From contig NZ_QCXY01000010.1 of the NCBI RefSeq assembly GCF_003347495.1, positions 186,001 to 250,000 on the forward strand: a stretch of 64,000 nt of DNA, given 5' to 3'. How positions within the stretch are numbered: the stretch's first letter is position 1; the number at the start of each line of letters is the position of its first letter. This DNA comes from Pleomorphovibrio marinus (GTDB taxonomy: Bacteria; Bacteroidota; Bacteroidia; Cytophagales; Cyclobacteriaceae). A program made the position numbers and the translations under genes. Of the stretch, positions 48,122-56,891 are shown piece by piece. The notes under the pieces were generated by a model. It was not told the DNA's origin, ran no database searches, and saw only the letters and a list, made by a program, of their open reading frames with translations.

Positions 48122-49262
48122 TTTCCGACATCATTTTGTGTAACACTTTGTCAGTAGCCAAATATTCCCTTGCAATCTCATAAGCCGCGTCCGAATGCTT
48201 TGTATACCCTAGACTGACTGCTTCGACTGAATCTTTTGCACCTTCGAGGTCGGTAAACTTAAATAATCCCTCTCCCACTGGCAAGGACTCACTAAAACCC
48301 GTATCTTGAAGGATTACAGGTTTTCCCATTGCAAGGTAAGCGGCACTTTTATCGCTAAACCAACCTGTTTTGTTTTTTACAAACACTTCTTTGCATACGC
48401 TGAACTCGCCGGATGATGAAGCGATGAAATCCATGAAGGTATTTACGTTCAAAGTGATATTTTTTCCAGAACTAATTTTCCAACCATTTTCCTCCAATGA
48501 TTTTCTAGGGATATTTTTCCCTGATAAGGCCAACTCAAATTCTACTTTGGATAGGGTAGGCAGACGAATGATTTTTTGAAATTCCTGATCTTTTTGCCCA
48601 AATATTTCACCTTTATAATGGATTGGTTTATGGGATTTCCAATTCATGACAGTTGTAAACCTTATTTTTTGGACATAAGGGGTTTTATGGAAAATATTTA
48701 AATCAACGGGATGAAAAACGTGTCTCCAATTTAAACCCAAAGTTGGAGTTGGATTGAACTCCTTACCAATATTGCAACCCACCGTATAGTAAAAATCATA
48801 TTTATCTAGCGGCTCACCATTTTCGATTTTATTCTCCATTTTTATCTGGGTAAATCCAGGCTCTCCATCTAAAAACAAGGTTTTACAGCTTTGGCTAGCT
48901 TCTTCCAGCCAGGTTCCGTGGGTTCCCATATCAATAAAGATCGCCGCATTTTTGAAAACTTCTTTAACATGTAATTTGGAAAGACCGTTATATTCCCCGT
49001 TATAATCCACGAAACACCACTTCCCTGCGAAACCATATTTGTTTAAGAGGTCACCTACCACCCTTAGTCCATAAGAACAATCATTACTCATGGCTTCGAC
49101 ACTTGGATCGTAGCAGGCATTCTCATAACCGGATTTCTCCATAAAGTAAACATCATATCCGAGCGATTTCAAACCGGTTAAATATTGTAGAACCCAAGAC
49201 AGCATTCCCCCCAAGGGATATCTAAACATATACGAACCAAGAACTATGCTGACTTTACCCAT
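48111..49262 (-). CDS. unnamed GT-B-like family, paralogue 4
   Basis: A 383-residue paralogue: VSIVLGSYMFRYPLGGMLSW, FMEKSGYENACYDPSVEAMS, KTLFLDGEPGFTQIKMENKI, IRFTTVMNWKSHKPIHYKGE, FGQKDQEFQKIIRLPTL and C-terminal GEFSVCKEVFVKNKTGWFSD with KSAAYLAMGKPVILQDTGFS. It has the DGEPG form of the middle motif like 1 and 2, but the LAMGKPV form near the end is its own. It overlaps the pyruvyltransferase-like gene by 8 bp on one side and paralogue 3 by 11 bp on the other. Confidence 0.75.
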   Translation of the reverse strand: MGKVSIVLGSYMFRYPLGGMLSWVLQYLTGLKSLGYDVYFMEKSGYENACYDPSVEAMSNDCSYGLRVVGDLLNKYGFAGKWCFVDYNGEYNGLSKLHVKEVFKNAAIFIDMGTHGTWLEEASQSCKTLFLDGEPGFTQIKMENKIENGEPLDKYDFYYTVGCNIGKEFNPTPTLGLNWRHVFHPVDLNIFHKTPYVQKIRFTTVMNWKSHKPIHYKGEIFGQKDQEFQKIIRLPTLSKVEFELALSGKNIPRKSLEENGWKISSGKNITLNVNTFMDFIASSSGEFSVCKEVFVKNKTGWFSDKSAAYLAMGKPVILQDTGFSESLPVGEGLFKFTDLEGAKDSVEAVSLGYTKHSDAAYEIAREYLATDKVLHKMMSEIGL

Positions 49263-50145
49263 TATTTTTGGAGTTTAAGAAGTATTTTTCTAGTTCATCT
49301 TTCATTTCATTAACACCTTTTTTCGCCATCTCCTTTGAGCGTTTTATGGTGCTTCGTATGGATTGCTGTGTGCAATTATCAAAAGCGAGCGATAGGGATT
49401 TTTGGTTGGTATCAGTAACTGACAAAATATAAGGCCAACCGATTGCTTTAGCTTGACTGGAAATTTTGGCCCCACCATCAATAGGGTCAATCGCAATAAC
49501 GGGCACCTCATTTTTTAATCCCAAAACCATTCCGTGAAGCCTTGTGGTAATAATAATATCCATTTTGGATATAAGGCTTTCTACAGCCAAAGAGGAATTG
49601 AGTCCAAATGCATTGTTTTCCAAAGAGGTATCTATGTTGACCACTGCTAATTTCTCCCGGGAAATGAATAAATCTATTTGCTCATGGACAAGCTCATGCA
49701 TGGCCTTGGCACCATATTCCTTTTGTTTATGTGCTTTGATAAGACCAACCAAAGGTGCCGAAATCGATTCCGAACCAAACGTAATATCAGGCAGGTTCCT
49801 TCTATCACTATCTCTTTCAAGCAGAAAATCAAAGGGGTTCCAATCCTTAAGGGATTGTAATAAACTTAAATTGATCCCCAATAAATGTGCGTTTTTAAAT
49901 TTTTCCAACATCGTATTCACTGGCCAGCCATTGCCAAAAGGACCACAAATAAAGATTAAATGGGTATAATTGTTTTCAGAAACCTTTTGCCATTCGAGTC
50001 CCGGAAGCTCATCCTGATTGCTAGCTATATGAAATGGAATTTTCAGCTCCGTTAACCAGTTGCTGACTATGTTACATGCAAGTACATCTCCCGCTGTAGT
50101 ACCCATATTCTCAAAACTGAACCAACCAGCTAATAAAACCCTCAT
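49255..50145 (-). CDS. polysaccharide pyruvyltransferase-like protein
   Basis: A 296-residue protein of the PS_pyruv_trans (WcaK/CsaB) family. It opens LLAGWFSFENMGTTAGDVLA, has the mid-protein loop IFICGPFGNGWPVN and the family hallmark IITTRLHGMVLGLKNEVPVI followed by AIDPIDGGAKI. Family members move pyruvate from PEP onto hexose hydroxyls as a ketal; some are only similar in fold. The N-terminal GxxxxGN loop typical of CsaB is weak. If active it would give the product a negative charge. Gene overlaps (8 bp and a 2-bp gap) tie it into the operon. Confidence 0.8.
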   Translation of the reverse strand: MRVLLAGWFSFENMGTTAGDVLACNIVSNWLTELKIPFHIASNQDELPGLEWQKVSENNYTHLIFICGPFGNGWPVNTMLEKFKNAHLLGINLSLLQSLKDWNPFDFLLERDSDRRNLPDITFGSESISAPLVGLIKAHKQKEYGAKAMHELVHEQIDLFISREKLAVVNIDTSLENNAFGLNSSLAVESLISKMDIIITTRLHGMVLGLKNEVPVIAIDPIDGGAKISSQAKAIGWPYILSVTDTNQKSLSLAFDNCTQQSIRSTIKRSKEMAKKGVNEMKDELEKYFLNSKNNG

Positions 50146-50147
50146 AC

Positions 50148-51371
50148 TTATCTAGTTTTAGTAGTTGATGCGATTTCGATAATTCCATTAAGTATCTTAC
50201 TTGAGTCAAAATACTCATGGGCTATTTCCCTGGCTTTTCGGCGGTGAAATTCAGGATAAGCATTAACCTGATTTATGGCATCAATGGCTTCTTCGATTGT
50301 GACAAAAGCAAACAATCCCGCACCTGTTGGTATCAACTGGTCAAATCCGGTGTTTTGAACGACTACCGGACGTGAGGCTGCCAAGTAACAAGCCGACCTA
50401 CAACTAAACCACCCATTTTGATCGACAACATAGCCACCTTTGGCAATGCTCCACTCGCCAAAAGAGTTTGTTATGAAGTTTCTGTAGGCTTCTGGCCCGG
50501 AGCAAACACTATTGGCATCAATTACCTCCCAACCATATTTTTCCATTAATTTCTTGGGTGTTCTTGTCAATTGGCCATATTCCGTGTTGAGTATGTTGCT
50601 GTTCCAATCATCATGAACCAATTCAGAAAGGGCAATTTTAAAGGTACTTTGCTGATACAATTTGGGAAGTTTAATGAACTTTATGAATTCCGTATCTTTT
50701 TGCCCGTAAACAACTCCATTATGAATTAAGGGTTCATAACTTGTCCAGTTCATTATGGTAGTAAATTTATGATTACCTGCGGTTTCATTATCCCATTCCG
50801 ACAATACAATCGGGCTCCTTGTGGGGTGCCAAAAAAACCCCCCCACATCTTTTCTGTCATGCAAAAGCTCACCAAAACTAAATTGCAGATCATGAAGATT
50901 AACCCGCTGAAAAAACTCAGCTTTCCTTAAATTAATTTGGGTAAATCCCGGATCGCTGTCGATATATACCATTTTGCTGGCAGCTTTATAGTGTTCTGGG
51001 TGCTCTAACGTCCCGCTAATGTTTAACAGTAGGTCTGCAGTTTTTATTATTTCCTTTCTTTTTTGAGAAGAGAGCCCAAACCACTGCTGCTTTAAGGGAA
51101 ATTTGTATGCCCAATTATCTCCCAAATTGTATTTATTTAAAACTGATTTTATATGGGAAACATTTGACTCGCAGGATTCAGCAACCCAATCATTACCAGA
51201 TTCCCCACCTCCTGAATTATAGGGCCATTCACCCGAATCCTCAAAATAATAAACTTCATGTCCAAGTTTACACAATCCTACCACATATTGTAGGTAGTCC
51301 CAGGTGACCCCACCCAATGTCCAGTGTTGGCCTATTAGTCCTGTCACGATAATCCTTAATCTCTCATCCAT
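50148..51371 (-). CDS. unnamed GT-B-like family, paralogue 5
   Basis: A 407-residue paralogue, the longest: IIVTGLIGQHWTLGGVTWDY, LGHEVYYFEDSGEWPYN, MVYIDSDPGFTQINLRKAEF, HKFTTIMNWTSYEPLIHNGV, YGQKDTEFIKFIKLPKL and C-terminal GEWSIAKGGYVVDQNGWFSC with RSACYLAASRPVVVQNTGFD. It looks nearest to the form of this family that I recall from other phyla, so it may be the ancestral copy; that is a guess. Its start overlaps the ABC exporter stop by 8 bp. Confidence 0.75.
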   Translation of the reverse strand: MDERLRIIVTGLIGQHWTLGGVTWDYLQYVVGLCKLGHEVYYFEDSGEWPYNSGGGESGNDWVAESCESNVSHIKSVLNKYNLGDNWAYKFPLKQQWFGLSSQKRKEIIKTADLLLNISGTLEHPEHYKAASKMVYIDSDPGFTQINLRKAEFFQRVNLHDLQFSFGELLHDRKDVGGFFWHPTRSPIVLSEWDNETAGNHKFTTIMNWTSYEPLIHNGVVYGQKDTEFIKFIKLPKLYQQSTFKIALSELVHDDWNSNILNTEYGQLTRTPKKLMEKYGWEVIDANSVCSGPEAYRNFITNSFGEWSIAKGGYVVDQNGWFSCRSACYLAASRPVVVQNTGFDQLIPTGAGLFAFVTIEEAIDAINQVNAYPEFHRRKAREIAHEYFDSSKILNGIIEIASTTKTR

Positions 51372-53160
51372 GGTAAGACTGCTTTAGTGCCTTGATTTTC
51401 TTTTCGATACCTACACTATTTAGATTTTCGATGATTTCTTTAATTTCCCCTTTTTCCATTTGGATAATTACATCGCATTCTTTAATAGTGTCTAGCCTAT
51501 GGGTTACTAGAAAACTTGTCCTTCCGATCATGAGTTTTTCCATTGATTCCATAATTAAGGCTTCAGTGTTTATATCCACTGCACTCGTAGGTTCATCGAG
51601 AATAAGAATAGGAGCATCCTTTAAGAATGCTCTTGCAATTGAAATCCTCTGCCTTTCCCCACCAGAAAGTTGCATTCCTCTTTCACCTACCGTTGTTTCA
51701 TAACCGTTAGGTAACTCAGTGATGAAGCTATGTGCGTTTGCTGCCTCGGAAGCTTGAGTGATTTCTTCCCTAGTTGCCCCACTTTTTCCATAAGAAATGT
51801 TTTCGTAAATGCTGGTTGAAAACAATACGGGTTCCTGAAGGACAATACCAAACTGATTTCGGTAATCAGATATCTTATATGACTTTATATTCTTACCATC
51901 TAAACGAATCTCGCCGGAAGTAGGGTCATATAACCTAGAAAGTAAACTCAGAACGGTAGATTTTCCAGAACCAGTTGTACCAATTATCCCAACCTTTTGT
52001 CCTGGTTTCACCTTAAAACTGATTTGTTTTAATACAGGCTGATCTTTTTTATAATGAAATCCTACATTCTCAAACTCCACCGATCCCAGTGATCTTTCTA
52101 TTGTAATAGCGTTCGGATTTTCCTTTACATCCTGTTCTTCGTCCAAGAGGCCTACTACTCGTTCAAGACTAGCAAAAGAGGATTGTAAATAATTAACCTG
52201 TTTACTGATGGAGGTCAAAGGGCCGAATAGTTGACCTAAATACGCCATAATTAACACTAATTCACCAACGGTAATTGTTCCATCCTGAACAAAAACTGCA
52301 GCAGTATAGAGAAATAAAGCTGTTCCAGCAGCAATCAAAAGGCTAACCATGAGATCAAAAAGTCCGCCTATTAAAGCGACCTTTAACTGGCCTTTGAGGG
52401 CAACTTGAGATGTTTTGTAAAACCGCTTTTGCTCGTGATTTTCCATTACAAAAGATTTAACCACCCTGAGTGATGAAAGGGACTCATGGACAACTGCCAT
52501 GGCAGCGCTCTCAGAAGCCTTTACCCAAGACCAATTCTCCTTTAACTTTTCACTGGAGTATTTGGTGAAAAATGACAACAACGGTATTATTGATAATGCA
52601 ATAAAGGCTAATTTCCAATGGATGGTAATCATGATGTAAATCATGCCAGAAATAGTAAACAAAGCAGTTAGTAAGGGTGATAGTGCATTCAACACCAAGT
52701 CGCGGATAGCAGCAGCATCATATTGAATACGGTAAACTGAATCTGATACCCCGACGCTGTCATGGTAGACCATGGACAACCTTTGAATTCGGCCAAATAA
52801 AGCGTTTCGAAAAGCTAACACAATTTTTTCCCCCACGTATGATTGTAAAACCCAAAGGAATAACCCTTGCAAACTTTTTAAAAGGCTGATTCCTATTATC
52901 ATCCCTGCTGCCAATATTAAAATTTGATTGAATCCATAACCCTGAGTTGCCGGAAAAAGGTTATGAATAAAACCCGGCAACGGTTCATCGCCAAATGCAG
53001 AGTCTATTACAATCTTTAAGGGTAGAGGATTCAATAGAATTAAAGGGGTGGATAGCAGGTTGAGGAGCAAGGTAACCACTATCAAGGGGAAGTAAGGTTT
53101 GGCGTAAGGGGTTACTTTAGAAAACACATACCATACGGAAGTATCATGTTTATTTGGCAT
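51364..53160 (-). CDS. ABC exporter, MsbA/NdvA-like half-transporter
   Basis: About 598 residues from the ATG at 53160 (MPNKHDTSVW). An earlier ATG at 53229 exists, but the added residues just re-read the end of the upstream gene in another frame, so I reject it. Six membrane helices lie in the first ~310 residues, followed by a full ATPase domain: Walker A GIIGTTGSGKSTVLSLL, Q-loop FGIVLQEPVLF, signature QLSGGERQRISIARAF and Walker B APILILDEPTSAVD. It forms a homodimer in the family and flips lipids or oligosaccharides. Being within this operon it probably exports the locus product. It overlaps both neighbours. Confidence 0.93.
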   Translation of the reverse strand: MPNKHDTSVWYVFSKVTPYAKPYFPLIVVTLLLNLLSTPLILLNPLPLKIVIDSAFGDEPLPGFIHNLFPATQGYGFNQILILAAGMIIGISLLKSLQGLFLWVLQSYVGEKIVLAFRNALFGRIQRLSMVYHDSVGVSDSVYRIQYDAAAIRDLVLNALSPLLTALFTISGMIYIMITIHWKLAFIALSIIPLLSFFTKYSSEKLKENWSWVKASESAAMAVVHESLSSLRVVKSFVMENHEQKRFYKTSQVALKGQLKVALIGGLFDLMVSLLIAAGTALFLYTAAVFVQDGTITVGELVLIMAYLGQLFGPLTSISKQVNYLQSSFASLERVVGLLDEEQDVKENPNAITIERSLGSVEFENVGFHYKKDQPVLKQISFKVKPGQKVGIIGTTGSGKSTVLSLLSRLYDPTSGEIRLDGKNIKSYKISDYRNQFGIVLQEPVLFSTSIYENISYGKSGATREEITQASEAANAHSFITELPNGYETTVGERGMQLSGGERQRISIARAFLKDAPILILDEPTSAVDINTEALIMESMEKLMIGRTSFLVTHRLDTIKECDVIIQMEKGEIKEIIENLNSVGIEKKIKALKQSYHG

Positions 53161-55726
53161 GTTTCTGTTTTTTAATGGCCGCAGCGCAGCATCCTGAAGC
53201 TGTGCAGATATCCCAATATATTCTACCAACCAAAATTAACAAAAGCGATAAAAAAAGTATAGCTGCGCTTAATCCCCCATCCAAGGAAGAAAAAACTACA
53301 AGGGAAAATGCCACAGCCAAAGAATATATTGAAAATTTCGACACATATGGAGTAAGCCTATATCTCAAATACTGGTTCCCTTTAGGATGATCTTCTGATG
53401 CCATTAGTAATTTTATCCCCCCAAATGCACCTCCTTTTACACCAATATCCCACCTATCAAAATCCCCACCCCTCATTATAGATGGGTTGATTTCTTCTAA
53501 ATCTTTTTCCAACGCCTCTAACCTAACTTCTGGGGATAACCAAGATTCCGTCCAAACCGAGAATTTTCTGTTTAACCCCTGCGAAAAATAGGTGGCCCCA
53601 TATCTCCTCCACGGAGTAAGGTCACTACTAATTCTTCCCAATAGTCTTGCTAGGGGTTGGATGGTGAAAAGAAATAAGACTGTACTATGGAAGGCAAACT
53701 TTTTTATTCTATTCCCAATATCATGAGGGGTTGTATTAATCTTTAGGATAGGAGGAATGATAACTGTCATGGGTATGGCGCAGAGGATCAATCCAACAAT
53801 AGCAAAAAGAAACAATGATGGCCAAATAAACCCAAAAAGAGAAAGGGTGAAACAAAAAGCGATCAGCAAGTACCACTCGGGCATCAGACAAAAAGAAAAC
53901 ATGTGGTTTTGAGCAATCTCATAAACTGATTGAAAAGGAGCTGTTCCCCAGATTCCACCATATATCCTTTTATGACTCAGGGAATCGAAAAAGGCCATCC
54001 CGTCCCCATATATTTTACCCTGCCAGGTTCTGTGACCGAATTCGTTATACTTTTTTGGCCACTTTTTTTCCAAAAAGGCCTCAGCTTTTCCATAAAAATA
54101 CTGTTGTTTCCAATAACTAGATATTGTTTTTCTTCTATGATGCCAAACTAGTGCAGAGGGTGAAAAGCCAATTTTTTCACCTATTTCCTGAAATCGCCAG
54201 CAAATATCAACATCATCCCCTGCTATTCGAAACAAAGGATCAAACCCACCAATTTTTTCTAGGGAACTCTTTTTAAAGGCCATGTTGCACCCTGGTATAT
54301 GTTCAGCAGTCCTGTCATCATAGAGTACGTGCGTAGGAGATCCAGGGCCATAATTTACACAAGAGGCCTTAAATCCCAGATTTCCAGGGGATACATTTGG
54401 TCCTCCAATAGCTGCGAAATCCGAGTTTTTAAATTCCTGGACCAGGTAGCTTAACCAATCCTGGTCAGGATAAGCATCTGAGTCTATGTATGCGATAATT
54501 TCCCCCTTTGAAGATCTTAACCCCAGGTTTCTTGCATGACTTAAGCCATTATTTGAGGTTCGTATAAGCCGAACATCGAAAGCAGAAACTAATTCATGGG
54601 TATTGTCTGTAGAGCCATCGTCCACCACAATCACCTCATAGGAAGGGTAATTTAATTTTTCAATTCCCATCAAACATTCCCTTATCGTGGAATAACCATT
54701 ATAAACACATACGATTACGGATACCAAAGGCCAATTTGATGTTTTTTGAAAGGGATTCCTTTCAAAAGCATCCTTAACCGCAATTAATGAGGGTTTCGGC
54801 TCCCTTTCCCTAGTTGTTAATCCAAATGCCCAATCTGAAACCTCCTCTTCTCCCCTGTACCATTCATCAGTCCATGAAAAAATTATCAAACCTAAACACC
54901 CTGAATCGAATACTGTGTCTATTTGCCAATTGAGCGATTCTGCTTGGTTGTAAAGCCCATTTCTCATACTGTCCAACCCGATCTCACCCATGAGCAGAGG
55001 ACGGTTTCCAGCAAGGTTTTGAAGTCGATACAGGTAAGGCTCAAGTTTATCTTTAGACTCAAGGTAAACATTAAAACTTAGAATGTCCAAAAAGGATAAA
55101 TCCAGGTATTCTGTGGTAGGATAATTGACATAGGTAACAATAGATTCAGGAATTTCACGCTTGACAAAATTATAGATTGATTTTAGGTATTTCTCAACTT
55201 TTCTTTTACCAATCCACCGTACCATACTGGCTGGAATTTCATTCCCAATGGAGATACACAGTAAGGCTGAATGGTTTTTACAGGCTTCTAATTTTTCTCG
55301 AATTATAGAAAACAGGTCAATCTTTTTATCTGTATCAATAAGGTAGCCTACATATTGTTCGGCAGAAAGGCCAATCATCACTTTTAGTCCATGTTTTGCA
55401 GCTATGTCAAGGAGATGACGGGGGGGGCTTGTATGAGGGATTCTTACCGTATTTATTCCATTCTGACACATTTGTTTAAAATCCTTCTCTATCCTTTTCT
55501 TATCTTGGTACTCATTACCAATCTCATCCGGCCTAAAAGCTCCATATGATACCCCCTTGATATAAAATTTCTCCTCTCCTATGAAGATAAATTTACCCGC
55601 GACCCTAGGTTTTAAATTTGAAATAGTAGTTGATTTTCTTTGGTTATGATCAATAGCTATCTGTTGATGAGGATAGCTGTTTTTTGTAATTAATGGTAGT
55701 TTTTCTTCGGTCTTGAATTTATCCAT
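53150..55726 (-). CDS. fusion of glycosidase-type TIM barrel and family 2 glycosyltransferase, membrane-bound
   Basis: 858 residues. Residues ~45-325 form a GH2/GH5-like TIM barrel: FYIKGVSYGAFRPDE, acid/base Glu163 in SIGNEIPA, nucleophile-type Glu248 in LLMGEIGLDS, and FSWTDEWYRGEE. Residues ~333-560 form a GT2 domain: VSVIVCVYNGYSTIRECLMG, DxD 415-417 in YIDSDAYP, and ED motif GDDVDICWRF. Membrane helices lie at ~640-720 and near the C-terminus (~800-840). No signal peptide precedes the barrel, so both domains seem cytoplasmic. It may make or trim the backbone; that is inferred. It is the first gene of the second glycan locus. Confidence 0.88.
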   Translation of the reverse strand: MDKFKTEEKLPLITKNSYPHQQIAIDHNQRKSTTISNLKPRVAGKFIFIGEEKFYIKGVSYGAFRPDEIGNEYQDKKRIEKDFKQMCQNGINTVRIPHTSPPRHLLDIAAKHGLKVMIGLSAEQYVGYLIDTDKKIDLFSIIREKLEACKNHSALLCISIGNEIPASMVRWIGKRKVEKYLKSIYNFVKREIPESIVTYVNYPTTEYLDLSFLDILSFNVYLESKDKLEPYLYRLQNLAGNRPLLMGEIGLDSMRNGLYNQAESLNWQIDTVFDSGCLGLIIFSWTDEWYRGEEEVSDWAFGLTTREREPKPSLIAVKDAFERNPFQKTSNWPLVSVIVCVYNGYSTIRECLMGIEKLNYPSYEVIVVDDGSTDNTHELVSAFDVRLIRTSNNGLSHARNLGLRSSKGEIIAYIDSDAYPDQDWLSYLVQEFKNSDFAAIGGPNVSPGNLGFKASCVNYGPGSPTHVLYDDRTAEHIPGCNMAFKKSSLEKIGGFDPLFRIAGDDVDICWRFQEIGEKIGFSPSALVWHHRRKTISSYWKQQYFYGKAEAFLEKKWPKKYNEFGHRTWQGKIYGDGMAFFDSLSHKRIYGGIWGTAPFQSVYEIAQNHMFSFCLMPEWYLLIAFCFTLSLFGFIWPSLFLFAIVGLILCAIPMTVIIPPILKINTTPHDIGNRIKKFAFHSTVLFLFTIQPLARLLGRISSDLTPWRRYGATYFSQGLNRKFSVWTESWLSPEVRLEALEKDLEEINPSIMRGGDFDRWDIGVKGGAFGGIKLLMASEDHPKGNQYLRYRLTPYVSKFSIYSLAVAFSLVVFSSLDGGLSAAILFLSLLLILVGRIYWDICTASGCCAAAIKKQKHAK

Positions 55727-56199
55727 GGTCTCAAAGGTTGGAGCTTTTTTTATTGGGTAAATGTTAATTAAACATGAAAAAATTTAAATTATATAGAAAT
55801 GGCCTTTTAGATTCTTTTTATGAATCTTTTTTACCCAAATCCAAATAATATCTTCCTTTCTCAAATATCTCAAGTAATTAATAAATATGCAAGGGAAATT
55901 AAATATAAAAAAAAAGGTTTTTCAAAGAATAAAAAATGTATTTTGATTTAATGATAATTGCTTTATTCCTCATTTATTAATGAAGAATTTTTCTAATAGG
56001 TAAAATATAGAGGTATTTCCATTAATGGCATATTTCATGGAAATAAAAGGTACAAGAGTCTCTCCCTATTTAAATTTCAAAAGAAGGTTCTCGACGACCG
56101 GGGGAGATATTAGTGGTTGGCGGATATTAAGTTGAAAGACGATTACATATGAAAGTAGCGCGGATACACCAAATTTTATAATGAAATCAACGAGTTTGA
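55727..56199. other. AT-rich spacer upstream of the second glycan locus
   Basis: About 470 bp with no gene that I can recognise. It should contain the promoter of the operon that begins at 55726, but I do not find a convincing TTG/TAnnTTTG pair. The right part grades into the transposase remnant. Confidence 0.5.
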
Positions 56200-56545
56200 C
56201 AGACAGTGAAATAAATGCGGAGAACTTAAGTCAGCAGCAGTGGGTACGCTCTTTCACCACCACTGCAAAACTTCATTTCTCAAGGCATTCTATATCGTCT
56301 ATTTTGTTTCCAACAACAAGAAGGGAATAAGTAGGTGAGAATTGAGCCGTAAGCTTGAGTTAAGGCAAAAGATCCGCTGGTTTTTCAAGCAAAAGGCGAT
56401 GGAACAGCCATATCTTCCTCATGGTGGGGTAGGTTGAAATAGACGAATATATTGATGGGACAGGAATAGGATCAAAAGGACTTAGGAAGAAACGTGGGTA
56501 AGAAGAAAATCATAGTTGCGGGAATAGAACGGGAGCCATAATACT
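56200..56545 (+). pseudogene. IS1595-type transposase remnant
   Basis: Pieces of an ISXO2-like transposase appear in sequence order but in shifting frames: FHHHCKTSFLKAFYIVYFVS with NNKKGIS, then SRKLELRQKIRWFFKQKAME, then VEIDEYIDGTGIGSKGLRKK (the conserved VE(V/I)DE start of the DDE domain), then KKKIIVAGIERE. At least three frameshifts break it and the DDE remainder is lacking. No terminal repeats are recognised. This is an old, inactive fragment. Confidence 0.7.
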
Positions 56546-56554
56546 ATTCAACTG

Positions 56555-56758
56555 TTACTCTTCCCATTTTAATTTGGCCAACATCACTCCTTGGAAATCT
56601 CCAAGATCACTTATAAACCACAGTCCGTCTTCCTGGATGATTTCGGGTGCCCAAATCGGAAGCTCAGCTAGGAGATTTTCATCCTTCAATACCCCGAAAT
56701 TTTTGGGAAGCACAAAGAAACCCGAAAGGGTTTCAACCCCACTAGCCCCGCGTGACAA
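56555..56758 (-). pseudogene. C-terminal fragment resembling a GH43/GH32-type glycosidase
   Basis: A 67-residue frame whose last 40 residues (ELPIWAPEIIQEDGLWFISD and GVMLAKLKWEE) read like the last blades of a five-bladed propeller glycosidase (APEI-xx-GxWY...GxxLAPLKW pattern). The first ~15 residues run into a REP-like hairpin and are not homologous. It seems to be what is left of a longer gene cut by repeats and transposon debris. Low certainty about the family. Confidence 0.4.
56718..56733. repeat. REP-like hairpin
   Basis: AAACCC and GGGTTT pair perfectly around GAAA. It resembles the hairpins of the 39.6-41.6 kb array but with a shorter GC part. Confidence 0.45.
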
Positions 56759-56778
56759 ACCCGGGGTAAGGTAACAAT

Positions 56779-56861
56779 ATAGGCAACCGGCAACCCCGGG
56801 AAGGGGTTGAACTCCCCTGAACGCAAATTCCGGCGATTGTCAAAATTTGAAAACGGAAATG
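56779..56861. repeat. partial copy of array unit B
   Basis: From ATAGGCAACCGGCAACCCCG to AAAATTTGAAAACGGAAATG this matches, with few changes, the left edge of array unit B copy 3 and its linker (41172-41251), 15.5 kb away. The remaining ~125 bp of the unit is missing. Confidence 0.85.
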
Positions 56862-56891
56862 TTCAGAGCCTTGATGAAAGGAGGAAACTAC

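Noticed and set aside
53161-53229. Upstream start for the ABC exporter
   Set aside because: The added residues lie wholly within the end of the preceding gene; the ATG at 53160 fits the family start better.
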